Below, piece by piece: positions 42,805 to 51,298 of a DNA stretch of 58,604 bases; the first letter of the stretch is position 1; every line of letters begins with the position of its first letter. The DNA lies in the NCBI GenBank assembly GCA_017521805.1, contig JAFXDK010000091.1:1-58604 (forward strand), written 5' to 3'. The notes beneath the pieces were generated by a model. It made no database searches, had not been told where the DNA came from, and saw only the letters and a program-made list of their open reading frames with translations. Made by a program: the position numbers and the translations under genes. The DNA comes from Ruminococcus sp. (GTDB lineage: Bacteria; Bacillota; Clostridia; Oscillospirales; Ruminococcaceae).

Positions 42805-43614
42805 ATGCCAATTATAGAGATAAATGATTTAACATTACCAGAGCTTATCCCCTATGTTTCAAGCAATGAAATTCAGTTGAAACGCTATTTTGAGCCTGAT
42901 TTGGGAATTTTCATTGCCGAAAGTCCAAAGGTAATCCGCCTTGCGCTGAAACATGGCTATGAGCCGATTTCTCTGCTTGCAGAGCGCAAATACATAGAGG
43001 GACAAGGCAGGGATATAATCGACATATGCGCAGATATTCCCGTTTATACGGCGGACAGCTCTGTTCTGACGGAGTTGACAGGCTTTAAGCTCACACAGGG
43101 AATTCTCTGTGCCATGCGTAGAAAACCACTGTCCACAGTGGAGGAAATATGCCGAAATGCACGGCGTATAGCGGTTCTTGAAGATGTCATGAATCAGACA
43201 AATATCGGCGCTGTTATTCGCTCAGCGGCGGCACTGGGAATTGAAGCTGTACTGCTCACAGAGCCAAGCAGTGACCCCTTATACCGCCGCGCAATCCGTG
43301 TCAGCATGGGAACTGTTTTCAGTATGCCATGGACTTATATTAGCGGCAATTCGCCTGAATATGTCGCACAGCTCAAAGATATGGGATTCACAACAGCGGC
43401 AATGGCACTGCACAGCAATACGGTGGATATCGACAATCCAGCGTTAAAAAATGCCAAAAAACTCGCACTTATACTTGGCACAGAGGGCGAGGGACTAAAG
43501 GACAGCACCATTGAGGCATGCGATTATACCGTAAAAATCCCAATGGCAGAGGGTGTGGATTCCCTCAACGTAGCGGCGGCAAGTGCGGTAGCATTCTGGG
43601 AAATCAGCCACTAA
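42805..43614 (+). CDS. TrmH/SpoU-family RNA 2'-O-methyltransferase
   Basis: A 269-residue knot-fold enzyme that methylates ribose 2'-OH in tRNA or rRNA with S-adenosylmethionine. An N-terminal substrate-binding domain (about 25-95) is followed by the SpoU domain with motif 1 VMNQTNIGAVIRSAAALG, motif 2 LALILGTEGEGLKDSTIE and motif 3 IPMAEGVDSLNVAAASAVAFW. The RNA target cannot be told. The ATG at 42805 has GAAAGGA upstream and is preferred over a TTG at 42790. Confidence 0.92.
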   Translation: MPIIEINDLTLPELIPYVSSNEIQLKRYFEPDLGIFIAESPKVIRLALKHGYEPISLLAERKYIEGQGRDIIDICADIPVYTADSSVLTELTGFKLTQGILCAMRRKPLSTVEEICRNARRIAVLEDVMNQTNIGAVIRSAAALGIEAVLLTEPSSDPLYRRAIRVSMGTVFSMPWTYISGNSPEYVAQLKDMGFTTAAMALHSNTVDIDNPALKNAKKLALILGTEGEGLKDSTIEACDYTVKIPMAEGVDSLNVAAASAVAFWEISH

Positions 43615-43622
43615 ATCTGTAC

Positions 43623-43651
43623 TTGACAAAATTGAGATAATATGCTATAAT
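43623..43651 (+). promoter_or_regulatory. Consensus sigma-A promoter of the metal ABC importer
   Basis: TTGACA (43623-43628), 17-bp spacer, TATAAT (43646-43651); both hexamers are perfect. Confidence 0.88.
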
Positions 43652-43658
43652 CTAAAAA

Positions 43659-43673
43659 TGAAAATGATTATCA
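43659..43673 (+). promoter_or_regulatory. Fur/Zur-family operator at the transcription start
   Basis: TGAAAATGATTATCA matches the 7-1-7 palindrome TGATAATnATTATCA with one mismatch. It starts 8 bases after the -10 box, so it covers the predicted start site, the ideal place for repression by a Fur-family protein (Zur or MntR-like control is also possible). Confidence 0.72.
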
Positions 43674-43693
43674 ATTTTGTTATGGAGAAAGAT

Positions 43694-44677
43694 ATGCTTA
43701 AAAAAATGCTTTCCGCAATGTGTGCTGCCATTTTACCTCTCGTGACTTTAGCCTCATGCGGTGAAAATCCTGCCGCAGATAACGGCAAAATCAACGTAGT
43801 CTGCACCATTTTCCCCTGCTACGATTGGACAAGGCAGGTAGTGGGAGACACAGAAAATGTTGACATAACCTATCTTCTGGACGACGGTTCCGACCTTCAC
43901 AGTTTTCAGCCCACAGCGGAGGATATGATAAAAATATCCGATTGCGATGTTTTTGTATATGTAGGCGGCGAATCTGACCAATGGGTTGAAAAAGCTCTGG
44001 AAAACGCACGAAATAAGGATATGAAAATACTTCGCCTTATGGACGGTCTAACCGATTACCTCACAGAATCAGAAAATAGTGAAAATGTAGCTGAACATCA
44101 TAACCACGAAGAACATGAGGAGCATGACCACCACGAATCAGTATATGATGAGCATATCTGGCTTTCGCTGAATAATGCTCAGATGTGCGTATCTGAAATA
44201 TCAACAGCTCTTTCCGCCGCTGACAGCGAAAATGCCGATACATACAGCGAAAATGCAAGCGCATATTCCACAGAGTTACAGCTCCTTGATAGAAGCTTTC
44301 ATATGATGTTTGACGAAAATCCGCAAACATTGATTTTCGGTGATCAGTTCCCCTTCATATATTTTACAGAATGTTACGGACTTGACTATTTCGCCGCATT
44401 TTCGGGCTGTTCAGCTGATACAGAATCAAGCTTTGAAACCATAACATTTCTTGCTGAAAAAGTGGACGAGCTAAAAGCGGAAACGGTTTTCGCGATAGAA
44501 AACTCCGACTGCACAATAGCAGAGGCTGTAATATCAAACACAGCAGATAAATCTCAAAATATAGCCGTTCTCGATTCTATACAGTCAGTGTCACAGAAGA
44601 AAATTGACGAGGGATATACATATTTAGAGGCTATGAAGAAAAACTACGATGTATTGAAAGAGGTCTATAATTCGTGA
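43694..44677 (+). CDS. znuA: Metal ABC transporter substrate-binding lipoprotein (ZnuA-like)
   Basis: Captures zinc (or manganese) outside the membrane for import. The 327-residue product has a lipoprotein signal with lipobox LASC near residue 22, the N-terminal lobe beginning NVVCTIFPCYDWTRQVVGD, the metal-binding histidine in GSDLHSFQP, and a His-rich loop EHHNHEEHEEHDHHES before DEHIWLSL, typical of zinc-binding ZnuA proteins. A second lobe carries FGDQFPFIYF. The ATG at 43694 has GGAGAAAG upstream; the longer frame begins inside the operator. It is followed at once by the ATPase and permease genes. Zinc is favoured by the His-rich loop. Confidence 0.9.
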   Translation: MLKKMLSAMCAAILPLVTLASCGENPAADNGKINVVCTIFPCYDWTRQVVGDTENVDITYLLDDGSDLHSFQPTAEDMIKISDCDVFVYVGGESDQWVEKALENARNKDMKILRLMDGLTDYLTESENSENVAEHHNHEEHEEHDHHESVYDEHIWLSLNNAQMCVSEISTALSAADSENADTYSENASAYSTELQLLDRSFHMMFDENPQTLIFGDQFPFIYFTECYGLDYFAAFSGCSADTESSFETITFLAEKVDELKAETVFAIENSDCTIAEAVISNTADKSQNIAVLDSIQSVSQKKIDEGYTYLEAMKKNYDVLKEVYNS

Positions 44678-45390
44678 GTGAACAGATAATATGCTCCAAC
44701 GCCGCCCTTGGCTACGAGGACGGCATAGTAACCGAGGGATTGAATTTCACCGTCAGCAGCGGCGATTATTTGTGCATACTGGGCGAAAACGGCTCAGGAA
44801 AAAGCACGCTGATAAAGGCAATTCTCGGACTTAAACCGCAGGTAAGCGGCGAAATACGCTACTGCGGCGATTTTTCCGCAAAGGATATCGGTTATCTCCC
44901 ACAGCAAACACCTGTTCAAAGGGATTTCCCCGCATCAGTCCGTGAAATAGTCCTTTCCGGCTGTATTTCAAAGCTGAAATTCCGACCGTTTTACAGCGCA
45001 GCAGAAAAAAAACTTGCCGATGATAATATGAATCAGCTTGGAATTCTGAACCTGAAAAACCGCTGTTACCGTGACCTTTCAGGCGGACAACAACAGAGAG
45101 TTCTTCTTGCAAGAGCCCTTTGTGCCGCAAGCAAAATGCTGCTGCTGGACGAACCTGTCACAGGACTTGATTCAATAGCGCAGAATACCCTGTATGAGCA
45201 CATAACAAAGCTGAACAAAAAAGGGATAACAATAATAATGGTATCTCATGATATATCCTCAGCAGTAAAATATGCGTCACACATATTGCATATATCTAAA
45301 AAACAGCTATTCTTCGGCACAAAATCCGATTATATAAAAAGCTCTGTAGGACGTCTTTTTCTGGAAAGCGAGGCAGCGGAAAATGAGTGA
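44674..45390 (+). CDS. znuC: Metal ABC transporter ATP-binding protein (ZnuC-like)
   Basis: The ATPase subunit of the importer. The 238-residue product has Walker A GENGSGKSTLIKAIL (about 37-51), Q-loop GYLPQQTPVQRDFPA, signature LSGGQQQRVLLARAL, Walker B MLLLDEPVTGLD and switch HD. The start is a GTG that overlaps the znuA stop by 4 bp, so the genes are translationally coupled. Confidence 0.95.
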   Translation: MSEQIICSNAALGYEDGIVTEGLNFTVSSGDYLCILGENGSGKSTLIKAILGLKPQVSGEIRYCGDFSAKDIGYLPQQTPVQRDFPASVREIVLSGCISKLKFRPFYSAAEKKLADDNMNQLGILNLKNRCYRDLSGGQQQRVLLARALCAASKMLLLDEPVTGLDSIAQNTLYEHITKLNKKGITIIMVSHDISSAVKYASHILHISKKQLFFGTKSDYIKSSVGRLFLESEAAENE

Positions 45391-46246
45391 TATAATTTCA
45401 ACACTGCAATATTATTTCTCACACCCATTTGTGTGGTATGCCCTTATTGTCGGACTTCTTATTGCACTATGCTCCTCACTTTTAGGAGTATCTCTCGTAT
45501 TGAAGCGATTTTCCTTTATCGGTGACGGCTTATCTCACGTAGCATTCGGGGCAATGGCAGTTGCCGCAGTAACGGGAATAACCGACAGAATGATAATAAT
45601 ACTTCCCCTGACGGTTCTTTCTGCGGTGTTGATTCTCAGAACAGGGCGCAACACAAAAATCCGCGGCGATGCCTCAGTAGCAATGATATCCGTTGGCGCA
45701 CTGGCAATCGGCTATATGCTGATGAACATTTTCCCTGTATCGTCGAATATCTCAGCAGATGTCTGCGGCTCACTGTTCGGCTCAACATCAATGCTTACGC
45801 TGAAAGAAAGCGATGTATGGCTGTGTCTGATTATGTCAGTGATAGTTCTTGTATTTTACGTAGTATTCTACAACAGGATATTCAGCGTAACTTTTGACGA
45901 AAGCTTTTCAAAGGCAACAGGAATAAACGCCGACGGCTACAATCTGCTGATAGCGATAATTACAGCAATAATCATTGTTATAGCCATGAATCTTGTAGGT
46001 TCACTGCTGATATCAGCGCTTATAATATTCCCCGCCCTTTCGGCTATGAGAATATTCAAAAGCTTCCGAAGCGTGACAATATGTTCAGCAATTATATCGG
46101 TAGTATGCGCAGGAATGGGAATAATACTTTCAATATTATGTTCAACACCTGTGGGAGCAACAATAGTAACATCAGATTTAGGAGCATTCTTCATATTTTC
46201 AATAGTGGGAGCAGTAACATCAAGAAAGCGCCCCACAGCGCAATAA
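45383..46246 (+). CDS. znuB: Metal ABC transporter permease (ZnuB-like)
   Basis: The membrane channel subunit, 287 residues with about eight or nine helices. GLLIALCSSLLGVSLVLKRFSFIGDGLSHVAFG near the N-terminus and MNLVGSLLISALIIFPALSAM are hallmarks of the ZnuB/MntB/TroC family. It overlaps znuC by 8 bp. A repeat copy and a family 1 palindrome follow the stop. Confidence 0.95.
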   Translation: MSDIISTLQYYFSHPFVWYALIVGLLIALCSSLLGVSLVLKRFSFIGDGLSHVAFGAMAVAAVTGITDRMIIILPLTVLSAVLILRTGRNTKIRGDASVAMISVGALAIGYMLMNIFPVSSNISADVCGSLFGSTSMLTLKESDVWLCLIMSVIVLVFYVVFYNRIFSVTFDESFSKATGINADGYNLLIAIITAIIIVIAMNLVGSLLISALIIFPALSAMRIFKSFRSVTICSAIISVVCAGMGIILSILCSTPVGATIVTSDLGAFFIFSIVGAVTSRKRPTAQ

Positions 46247-46249
46247 ATT

Positions 46250-46308
46250 GGGATTCTAAAGGGTGATACCCTTTAGGCGGGAGCCCCCGCTGGCATCAAA
46301 ACAGGGTA
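46250..46308. repeat. Multi-hairpin repeat, family 2 (truncated copy C)
   Basis: TTGGGATTCTAAAGGGTGATA followed by CCCTTTAG repeats the first hairpin of copy B, then GCGGG/CCCGC, then a CAAAACAG remnant. The middle hairpins are absent. It lies 4 bp after the znuB stop. Confidence 0.75.
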
Positions 46309-46313
46309 TGTAC

Positions 46314-46363
46314 GTAGGGGCGGATATTATCCGCCCGCAATTTCAGAACAAAATTCAGGTATT
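46314..46363. repeat. Dispersed palindromic repeat, family 1 (copy 3, inverted)
   Basis: GTAGGGGCGGATATTATCCG and the following CCC, then a tail that is the reverse complement of AATACCTGAATTTTGTTCTG. This is the best match to copies 1 and 2, over about 50 bases. Confidence 0.9.
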
Positions 46364-46424
46364 CAGCAACCTCAGGACACGAAAACGTGTCCATTTTATT
46401 TGCATAAAATGTCAAAAAAATCTA

Positions 46425-46453
46425 TTGACAAACCATGGAAAATGAGGTATAAT
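46425..46453 (+). promoter_or_regulatory. sigma-A promoter of the greA-lysS cluster
   Basis: TTGACA (46425-46430), 17-bp spacer, TATAAT (46448-46453); perfect consensus. An upstream hairpin GGACACG/CGTGTCC lies at 46375-46392. Confidence 0.85.
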
Positions 46454-46531
46454 TAAGTGTATGTATTGTGAGGAAGTGTGCCATTTGACACCGCCTTACA
46501 ACAAAGTAAAGTACAATTAAGGAGTGTTTTT

Positions 46532-46999
46532 ATGGGCAAGCAGATGTCAAGATCTAACTACGAAAAGCTCGTTCTTGAGCTTGATGACCTTAAAATCAAT
46601 AAACGTAAGGAGGTTGCTGAACGTCTTAAAGTAGCACGTTCCTACGGTGACCTTTCAGAAAATGCCGAGTACGATGAAGCTAAAAATGAACAGGCTATCC
46701 TTGAAGCACAGATAGCAGAACTCCAGTATACTGTTGACAATGCCGAGATTATCGAAGATTCCAACATCTCTGTTGATGAAATCGGTATGGGTTCAATTAT
46801 TAAAATTAAGCGCCTTGATACAGGCAAAATCGAAACTTTCAACATCGTTGATACAAACCATGTTGATATAAAGAACGGCAAAATCTCAAACGAATCCCCT
46901 ATCGGCAAGGCTGCTATGAAGAAGAAAGTCGGCGATGTATTTGCGGTTGAGGCTCCCGTTGGTGAGCTTCGTTTTGAAGTTTTGGAAATTACAAAGTAA
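46532..46999 (+). CDS. greA: Transcription elongation factor GreA
   Basis: Rescues backtracked RNA polymerase by promoting transcript cleavage. The 155-residue product has the N-terminal coiled coil with the acidic tip in ARSYGDLSENAEYDEAK (about 41-57) and a C-terminal FKBP-like domain ending SPIGKAAMKKKVGDVFAVEAP. The ATG at 46532 has AAGGAG upstream; the frame runs back to 46478 but lacks a site there. It is followed by lysS after 12 bp, a common Clostridia arrangement. Confidence 0.96.
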   Translation: MGKQMSRSNYEKLVLELDDLKINKRKEVAERLKVARSYGDLSENAEYDEAKNEQAILEAQIAELQYTVDNAEIIEDSNISVDEIGMGSIIKIKRLDTGKIETFNIVDTNHVDIKNGKISNESPIGKAAMKKKVGDVFAVEAPVGELRFEVLEITK

Positions 47000-47011
47000 A
47001 GGATGATATAA

Positions 47012-48634
47012 ATGAGCGAAAATCAGAACAATATTCCCGTTCAGTCAGAGGAAGAACAAGATATAAATATACTGAAAAAGGATCGTCTTGATAAGCTTGC
47101 TTCTCTCCGTGAGGGCGGATTCGATCCTTTCCAGACTACAAAATACGACGTTACAGGCAAAGCGGCAGATTTAAAGGCTGAGTACGAAGCTAAGGAAGCA
47201 GAAGTAATCGCAGCAGCTAACGGCGACGAAGAGGCTGTAAAGGCTGGTCTTGAGGCTCTCAACAGCAATATTATCCGCATTGCAGGACGTATCATGAGCT
47301 GGCGCGACATGGGTAAAGCAAACTTCATTGATGTCCGCGACAATACTGATAGAATACAGGTTTATATCCGTTCCAACGACATCGGAGCCGATCAGTTCAA
47401 AGAATTCAAGAAGAAGTGGGATATCGGCGATATCGTCGGAATCGAGGGTTTTGTATTCAGAACAAGAAAGGGCGAGATTTCAATTCACGCTCACAAAATT
47501 GAACTTCTTTCAAAGTCACTCCTCCCCCTCCCTGAAAAATGGCACGGCTTAAAGGATCAGGACACAAGATATCGTCAGAGATATCTTGACCTTATTGTAA
47601 ATCCCGAGGTAAAGGATACATTTGTAAAGAGAAGCCAGATTCTCAAGGAAATCAGAAATTATCTTGACAATCTGGGATATACCGAAGTTGAAACACCTGT
47701 ACTTCTTCCCATTCAGATTGCAGCAGCTGCAAGACCTTTCGTAACACATCACAATACTCTTGATATGGATATGTTCATGCGTATCGAGACAGAGCTGAAT
47801 CTGAAAAAGCTCATCGTAGGAGGTTTCGACCGTGTATACGAAGTAGGACGCATTTTCAGAAATGAGGGTATGGACACATCACACAATCCTGAGTTCACAA
47901 CAATCGAGATGTATCAGGCATATACCGACTACATCGGCATGATGGACCTCATTGAAAATATGTACAGAACTCTCGCATTCAAGATATGCGGAAGCGATAC
48001 AATTTCATATCAGGGCGTAGATATCGAGCTTGGTAAGCCTTGGCAGCGTCTCACAATGATTGAGGCTGTTAAGAAATATGCAGGAGTTGACTACAACGAC
48101 TGGGCAACAGATGAAGAAGCAAGAGCCTGCGCAAAGGCACACGACGTTGAAGTCGAGGAGGGCGACCACGCAACAAAGGGACACGTTCTCATCGCATTCT
48201 TTGATGCATTCGTTGAAGATAAGCTTGTACAGCCTACAATAATCTACGATTATCCCGTAGAAAACTCACCTCTCGCAAAGAGAAAGCCCTCAGATCCCGC
48301 ATTTACAGAGCGTTTCGAGTATTTCATCTACTGTCGCGAAATGGGTAACGCTTTCTCTGAGCTCAACGACCCAATCGACCAGAAAGAGCGTTTCATCAAG
48401 CAGGTTGAGGCAAGACGCGCACTGGGCGATACAACAGGAGAGGTTGACGAAGATTTCGTAACAGCTCTTGAATACGGTCTGCCCCCCACAGGCGGTCTTG
48501 GACTTGGTCTTGACAGACTTGTTATGCTTCTCACAGACAGCGCATCAATCCGTGATGTCCTCCTGTTCCCCACAATGAAGCCAATCCCTGCAAACAGCGG
48601 CAGAACAGCCAAGGAAGAAAATGAAGAAGAATAA
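47012..48634 (+). CDS. lysS: Lysyl-tRNA synthetase (class II)
   Basis: Charges tRNA-Lys. The 540-residue product has an OB-fold anticodon domain (AGRIMSWRDMGKANFIDVRD), motif 1 with FVKRSQILKEIRNYLDNLGY, motif 2 with GRIFRNEGMDTSHNPEFTTIEMYQAY, and motif 3 with GLPPTGGLGLGLDRLVMLL. A GGATGAT site precedes the ATG. Its 3' end overlaps the following membrane-protein gene by 14 bp. The C-terminal acidic tail (KEENEEE) follows from that overlap. Confidence 0.97.
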   Translation: MSENQNNIPVQSEEEQDINILKKDRLDKLASLREGGFDPFQTTKYDVTGKAADLKAEYEAKEAEVIAAANGDEEAVKAGLEALNSNIIRIAGRIMSWRDMGKANFIDVRDNTDRIQVYIRSNDIGADQFKEFKKKWDIGDIVGIEGFVFRTRKGEISIHAHKIELLSKSLLPLPEKWHGLKDQDTRYRQRYLDLIVNPEVKDTFVKRSQILKEIRNYLDNLGYTEVETPVLLPIQIAAAARPFVTHHNTLDMDMFMRIETELNLKKLIVGGFDRVYEVGRIFRNEGMDTSHNPEFTTIEMYQAYTDYIGMMDLIENMYRTLAFKICGSDTISYQGVDIELGKPWQRLTMIEAVKKYAGVDYNDWATDEEARACAKAHDVEVEEGDHATKGHVLIAFFDAFVEDKLVQPTIIYDYPVENSPLAKRKPSDPAFTERFEYFIYCREMGNAFSELNDPIDQKERFIKQVEARRALGDTTGEVDEDFVTALEYGLPPTGGLGLGLDRLVMLLTDSASIRDVLLFPTMKPIPANSGRTAKEENEEE

Positions 48635-49532
48635 CGAAAAAAAAGCTTCATCTCCTGTTGAGGACGAGAAAATCCATATAACTAAAAGTATCTTTGAAAC
48701 CAATCGTGAACTGATACAAAAAGCTGAGGAAGAAGAACGTCACAGACAGGAGGAGCTTGAAAAAAAGCTTGCAGAGCGTAAAAGAAAAGCCGAAGAAGCA
48801 AGAGACAAGCGCCTCGAAGCAGAACGCCTTGAGCTTATCCGCTTAAAACAGGGCATTATCGAGGAAAGCGAAACCATACAACAGGAAGAAACAGAGGAAG
48901 TCAAAAGAAGCATCTGGAAAAAAATCTCAGATTTCTTCTATCTTAATAAATGGTGGCTGGGAATCGCTGCAATTTTCGGCGCAATCGGTATTTTCCTTGT
49001 ACATAATCTGCTTACCCGTCCCAATCCCGACATTATCGTGCTTATGATAGGCGAAAATTACACAATGGGCGAGGAAAGTCAGTTAGAGGAGTATATTGAA
49101 ACTTTTATTGACGATTTCAACGATAATGGAAAAACCGAAGCTTCTGTCTATTATATTCCATATACAGATAATGAAACAAAAGACTATGCCAACGGCGTAA
49201 TGAACAAACTTTTTGCTGAATTACAGAATGACGAAGCAGCGATAATTATTGGCAATAATCTTGCGGCAGATATTTTGGGCGATGACGGAGTACTTGCGGA
49301 TTTATCAGCAATATACCCCGAAAATGAGCATATCTCAAAGGATAAGTTCATGCTGAAAGGCACAGATTTTGCTGAAAAAATCGGTGTTGACGAAAGCGTA
49401 GTTACAGATGAATGGTTCATGGCAATACGCGCACCACGAAAGCTGATGCACACAAGTGAAAAGAATATGCAGGAGCTTTACGACAAGGATTTCCCTGTAT
49501 TTGACGCAATTCTGAAAGATTTATCTGAATAA
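48621..49532 (+). CDS. Membrane protein with coiled-coil N-terminus, unknown function
   Basis: A 303-residue protein of no family that I recognise. It has a long, highly charged helix in the cytoplasm (about 25-95, Glu/Lys/Arg-rich, coiled coil), one transmembrane helix (about 113-132, WWLGIAAIFGAIGIFLVHNLL), and an outside domain with alternating strands and helices (NPDIIVLMIGENYTM ... AAIIIGNNLAADILG), similar in rhythm to a periplasmic-binding-protein lobe. The start lies inside lysS with AAGGAAG upstream. It is followed by nadE after 12 bp, so it probably shares the lysS transcript. Confidence 0.82.
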   Translation: MKKNNEKKASSPVEDEKIHITKSIFETNRELIQKAEEEERHRQEELEKKLAERKRKAEEARDKRLEAERLELIRLKQGIIEESETIQQEETEEVKRSIWKKISDFFYLNKWWLGIAAIFGAIGIFLVHNLLTRPNPDIIVLMIGENYTMGEESQLEEYIETFIDDFNDNGKTEASVYYIPYTDNETKDYANGVMNKLFAELQNDEAAIIIGNNLAADILGDDGVLADLSAIYPENEHISKDKFMLKGTDFAEKIGVDESVVTDEWFMAIRAPRKLMHTSEKNMQELYDKDFPVFDAILKDLSE

Positions 49533-49544
49533 TCGGGAGGAATT

Positions 49545-50288
49545 ATGAGCTATAATTTTAATGTTGAAAAGACAACCGCTGATCTGATTCAGTGGGTAAA
49601 GGATTATTTTGAGACTACCGCCTCCCCCGAAACAAAGGCAGTTATCGGCATTTCGGGAGGCAAAGACAGTTCCGTTGCCGCCGCAGTATGCGTTAAGGCT
49701 CTGGGCAAGGAAAGAGTTCTTGGCGTGCTTATGCCAAAAGGCGTGCAGGCAGATATCGATTGCAGTCAGCTTCTTGTTGAAACACTGGGTATACAGCATT
49801 ATACCGTGAATATCGGCAGTACAGTTGACGCATTTACAAAGGAATTTGAAAACCATATGCCTATGAACAGTCAGGCGATAATAAACACTCCCCCGCGTAT
49901 CAGAATGACAACACTTTATGCAGTTGCGGCTTGCGTAGGCGGCAGAGTAGTAAACACCTGCAATCTTTCAGAGGATTGGGTAGGATATTCCACAAAGCAC
50001 GGCGATGCGGCAGGCGATTTCTCCCCATTGTCAATGCTTACAGTTACGGAGATACTGCAAATCGGCGATTATCTTGGACTTCCGGAAAGCCTTGTGCATA
50101 AAGTGCCAATAGACGGATTATGCGGCAAAACGGACGAGGAAAATCTAGGGTTCACATATGCAGAGCTTGACAGATATATCCGCGGATTAACTGATTTAAG
50201 TGACAAGCCGGAATTAAAGGAAAAAATTGACCGAATGCACAGGAATAATCTGCACAAATTACAGCTTATGCCAAAATTTGAAATATAA
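49545..50288 (+). CDS. nadE: NAD synthetase (ammonia-dependent type)
   Basis: Converts nicotinate adenine dinucleotide to NAD with ATP and ammonia, the last step of NAD synthesis. The 247-residue product has the P-loop GISGGKDSSVAAAV (about 33-46), NTPPRIRMTTLYAVA, TCNLSEDWVGYSTKHGD and the late KVPIDGLCGKTDEENLGFTY. No glutaminase domain is present, so free ammonia is the nitrogen donor. GGGAGG precedes the ATG. Confidence 0.95.
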   Translation: MSYNFNVEKTTADLIQWVKDYFETTASPETKAVIGISGGKDSSVAAAVCVKALGKERVLGVLMPKGVQADIDCSQLLVETLGIQHYTVNIGSTVDAFTKEFENHMPMNSQAIINTPPRIRMTTLYAVAACVGGRVVNTCNLSEDWVGYSTKHGDAAGDFSPLSMLTVTEILQIGDYLGLPESLVHKVPIDGLCGKTDEENLGFTYAELDRYIRGLTDLSDKPELKEKIDRMHRNNLHKLQLMPKFEI

Positions 50289-50294
50289 ATGCAA

Positions 50295-50333
50295 AAGGGT
50301 ATCAGTTTTACACAGCTGATACCCTTAAATTTT
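50295..50333. terminator. Bidirectional terminator between nadE and bioY
   Basis: AAGGGTATCAG (50295-50305) and CTGATACCCTT (50316-50326) are perfect 11-bp arms, with T- or A-runs on both sides. It overlaps the bioY stop codon. Confidence 0.85.
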
Positions 50334-50843
50334 CCCAATTCTTTTGGCAATGTAAGCCGCTAACACGCAAAGAACCACATCCCATGGAAGTGGCAAAAGG
50401 CAGTAATACATCACCGTCAGCACCGATTGAGATTTCATATAAAACGACGTAATAAAGCAGTTATACGCCGTACCTATGGCAAAAACAGGCACAAGTCCGA
50501 GAATACAGCCAATAATCAGCCTCTTCATCTCAGACTTTCCGCCGCAGCATATTTTCCCCGTCACATATGAACCGATTATCATACCAATGAGGAAACCAAA
50601 AGTCGGCTGAAAAATATAGCCGATACCACCGCCTCCTGCAAAAACAGGAAATCCCACAAGCCCCAGCAGAATGTACACTAAAACGCTTACAGCTCCCACG
50701 GGAGCGCCCCCCACAGCCCCTGCGAGAGTTGTAAAAAGAATCTGCAAGGTAACAGGGCAGACAGGTGTGGGAATCCTGATAAACGCACCGACAGCAATCA
50801 GCGCGGCAAAAATAGAAATCAGGATTAAATCTCTTGTTTTCAC
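50325..50843 (-). CDS. bioY: BioY biotin transporter substrate-binding subunit
   Basis: The membrane S-component of an ECF-type biotin importer. The 172-residue product has six hydrophobic helices with the family motifs RIPTPVCPVTLQILFTTLAG near the start and GGGGIGYIFQPTFGFLIG in the middle. It would need an energising EcfAT module, which is not in the window, or act alone. The start is a GTG overlapping the previous stop by 4 bp. It is the last gene of the rlmL-comF operon. Confidence 0.93.
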   Translation of the reverse strand: MKTRDLILISIFAALIAVGAFIRIPTPVCPVTLQILFTTLAGAVGGAPVGAVSVLVYILLGLVGFPVFAGGGGIGYIFQPTFGFLIGMIIGSYVTGKICCGGKSEMKRLIIGCILGLVPVFAIGTAYNCFITSFYMKSQSVLTVMYYCLLPLPWDVVLCVLAAYIAKRIGKI

Positions 50844-51298
50844 AGGGGATTACACTCAATATATTCGTCAAGAATTTCCGCAGCAGCCTCCACAAATCTT
50901 ATGCAGGGGCGCGCCTTGTAGTATTCCTCAGTACGCTTTTCAGGCACAGGATTAGTATTAACTTTCAGATTTTTCAGCAGTTCGCCGCAGTTTATGGTAT
51001 TATATTTCTCCTTGAATTTTTCCGCAAGGAGCTGAATTCTGCGATAATGCTCAGCCTTTTCAGCATCGTCATCAGCGGAGGAATAACCATACAGCACACC
51101 TGCTACCATAAACATACCCGAAACAGCGCCGCAGACCTCACGCATACGTCCCATACCGCCGCCGAATGAGGAAGAAAGGCGGAGTGAAAGCTCCTCGTCG
51201 ATTCCCGTTATATCAGAAAAAGCGGCAAACACAGCTTGCGCGCAGTTTCTGCCCTCCATAAAAAGTCTGCAAGCTTTTTCAGCATGATTTTCAACCAT
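50840..51298 (-). CDS. C_GCAxxG_C_C family redox-type protein
   Basis: A 152-residue cysteine-rich protein. Seen: GRNCAQAVFAAF, then GGGMGRMREVCGAVSGMFMVAGVLYG (the CGAxxG box), NCGELLKN, and a last Cys in ARPCIRFVEAAAEIL. Proteins of this family are widespread in anaerobes, probably bind a metal or redox centre, and have no proved function. The start is uncertain: ATG at 51298 gives MVENHAEKACRLF, the usual opening, while ATG at 51307 adds three residues. The gene overlaps comF and bioY. Confidence 0.86.
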   Translation of the reverse strand: MVENHAEKACRLFMEGRNCAQAVFAAFSDITGIDEELSLRLSSSFGGGMGRMREVCGAVSGMFMVAGVLYGYSSADDDAEKAEHYRRIQLLAEKFKEKYNTINCGELLKNLKVNTNPVPEKRTEEYYKARPCIRFVEAAAEILDEYIECNPL

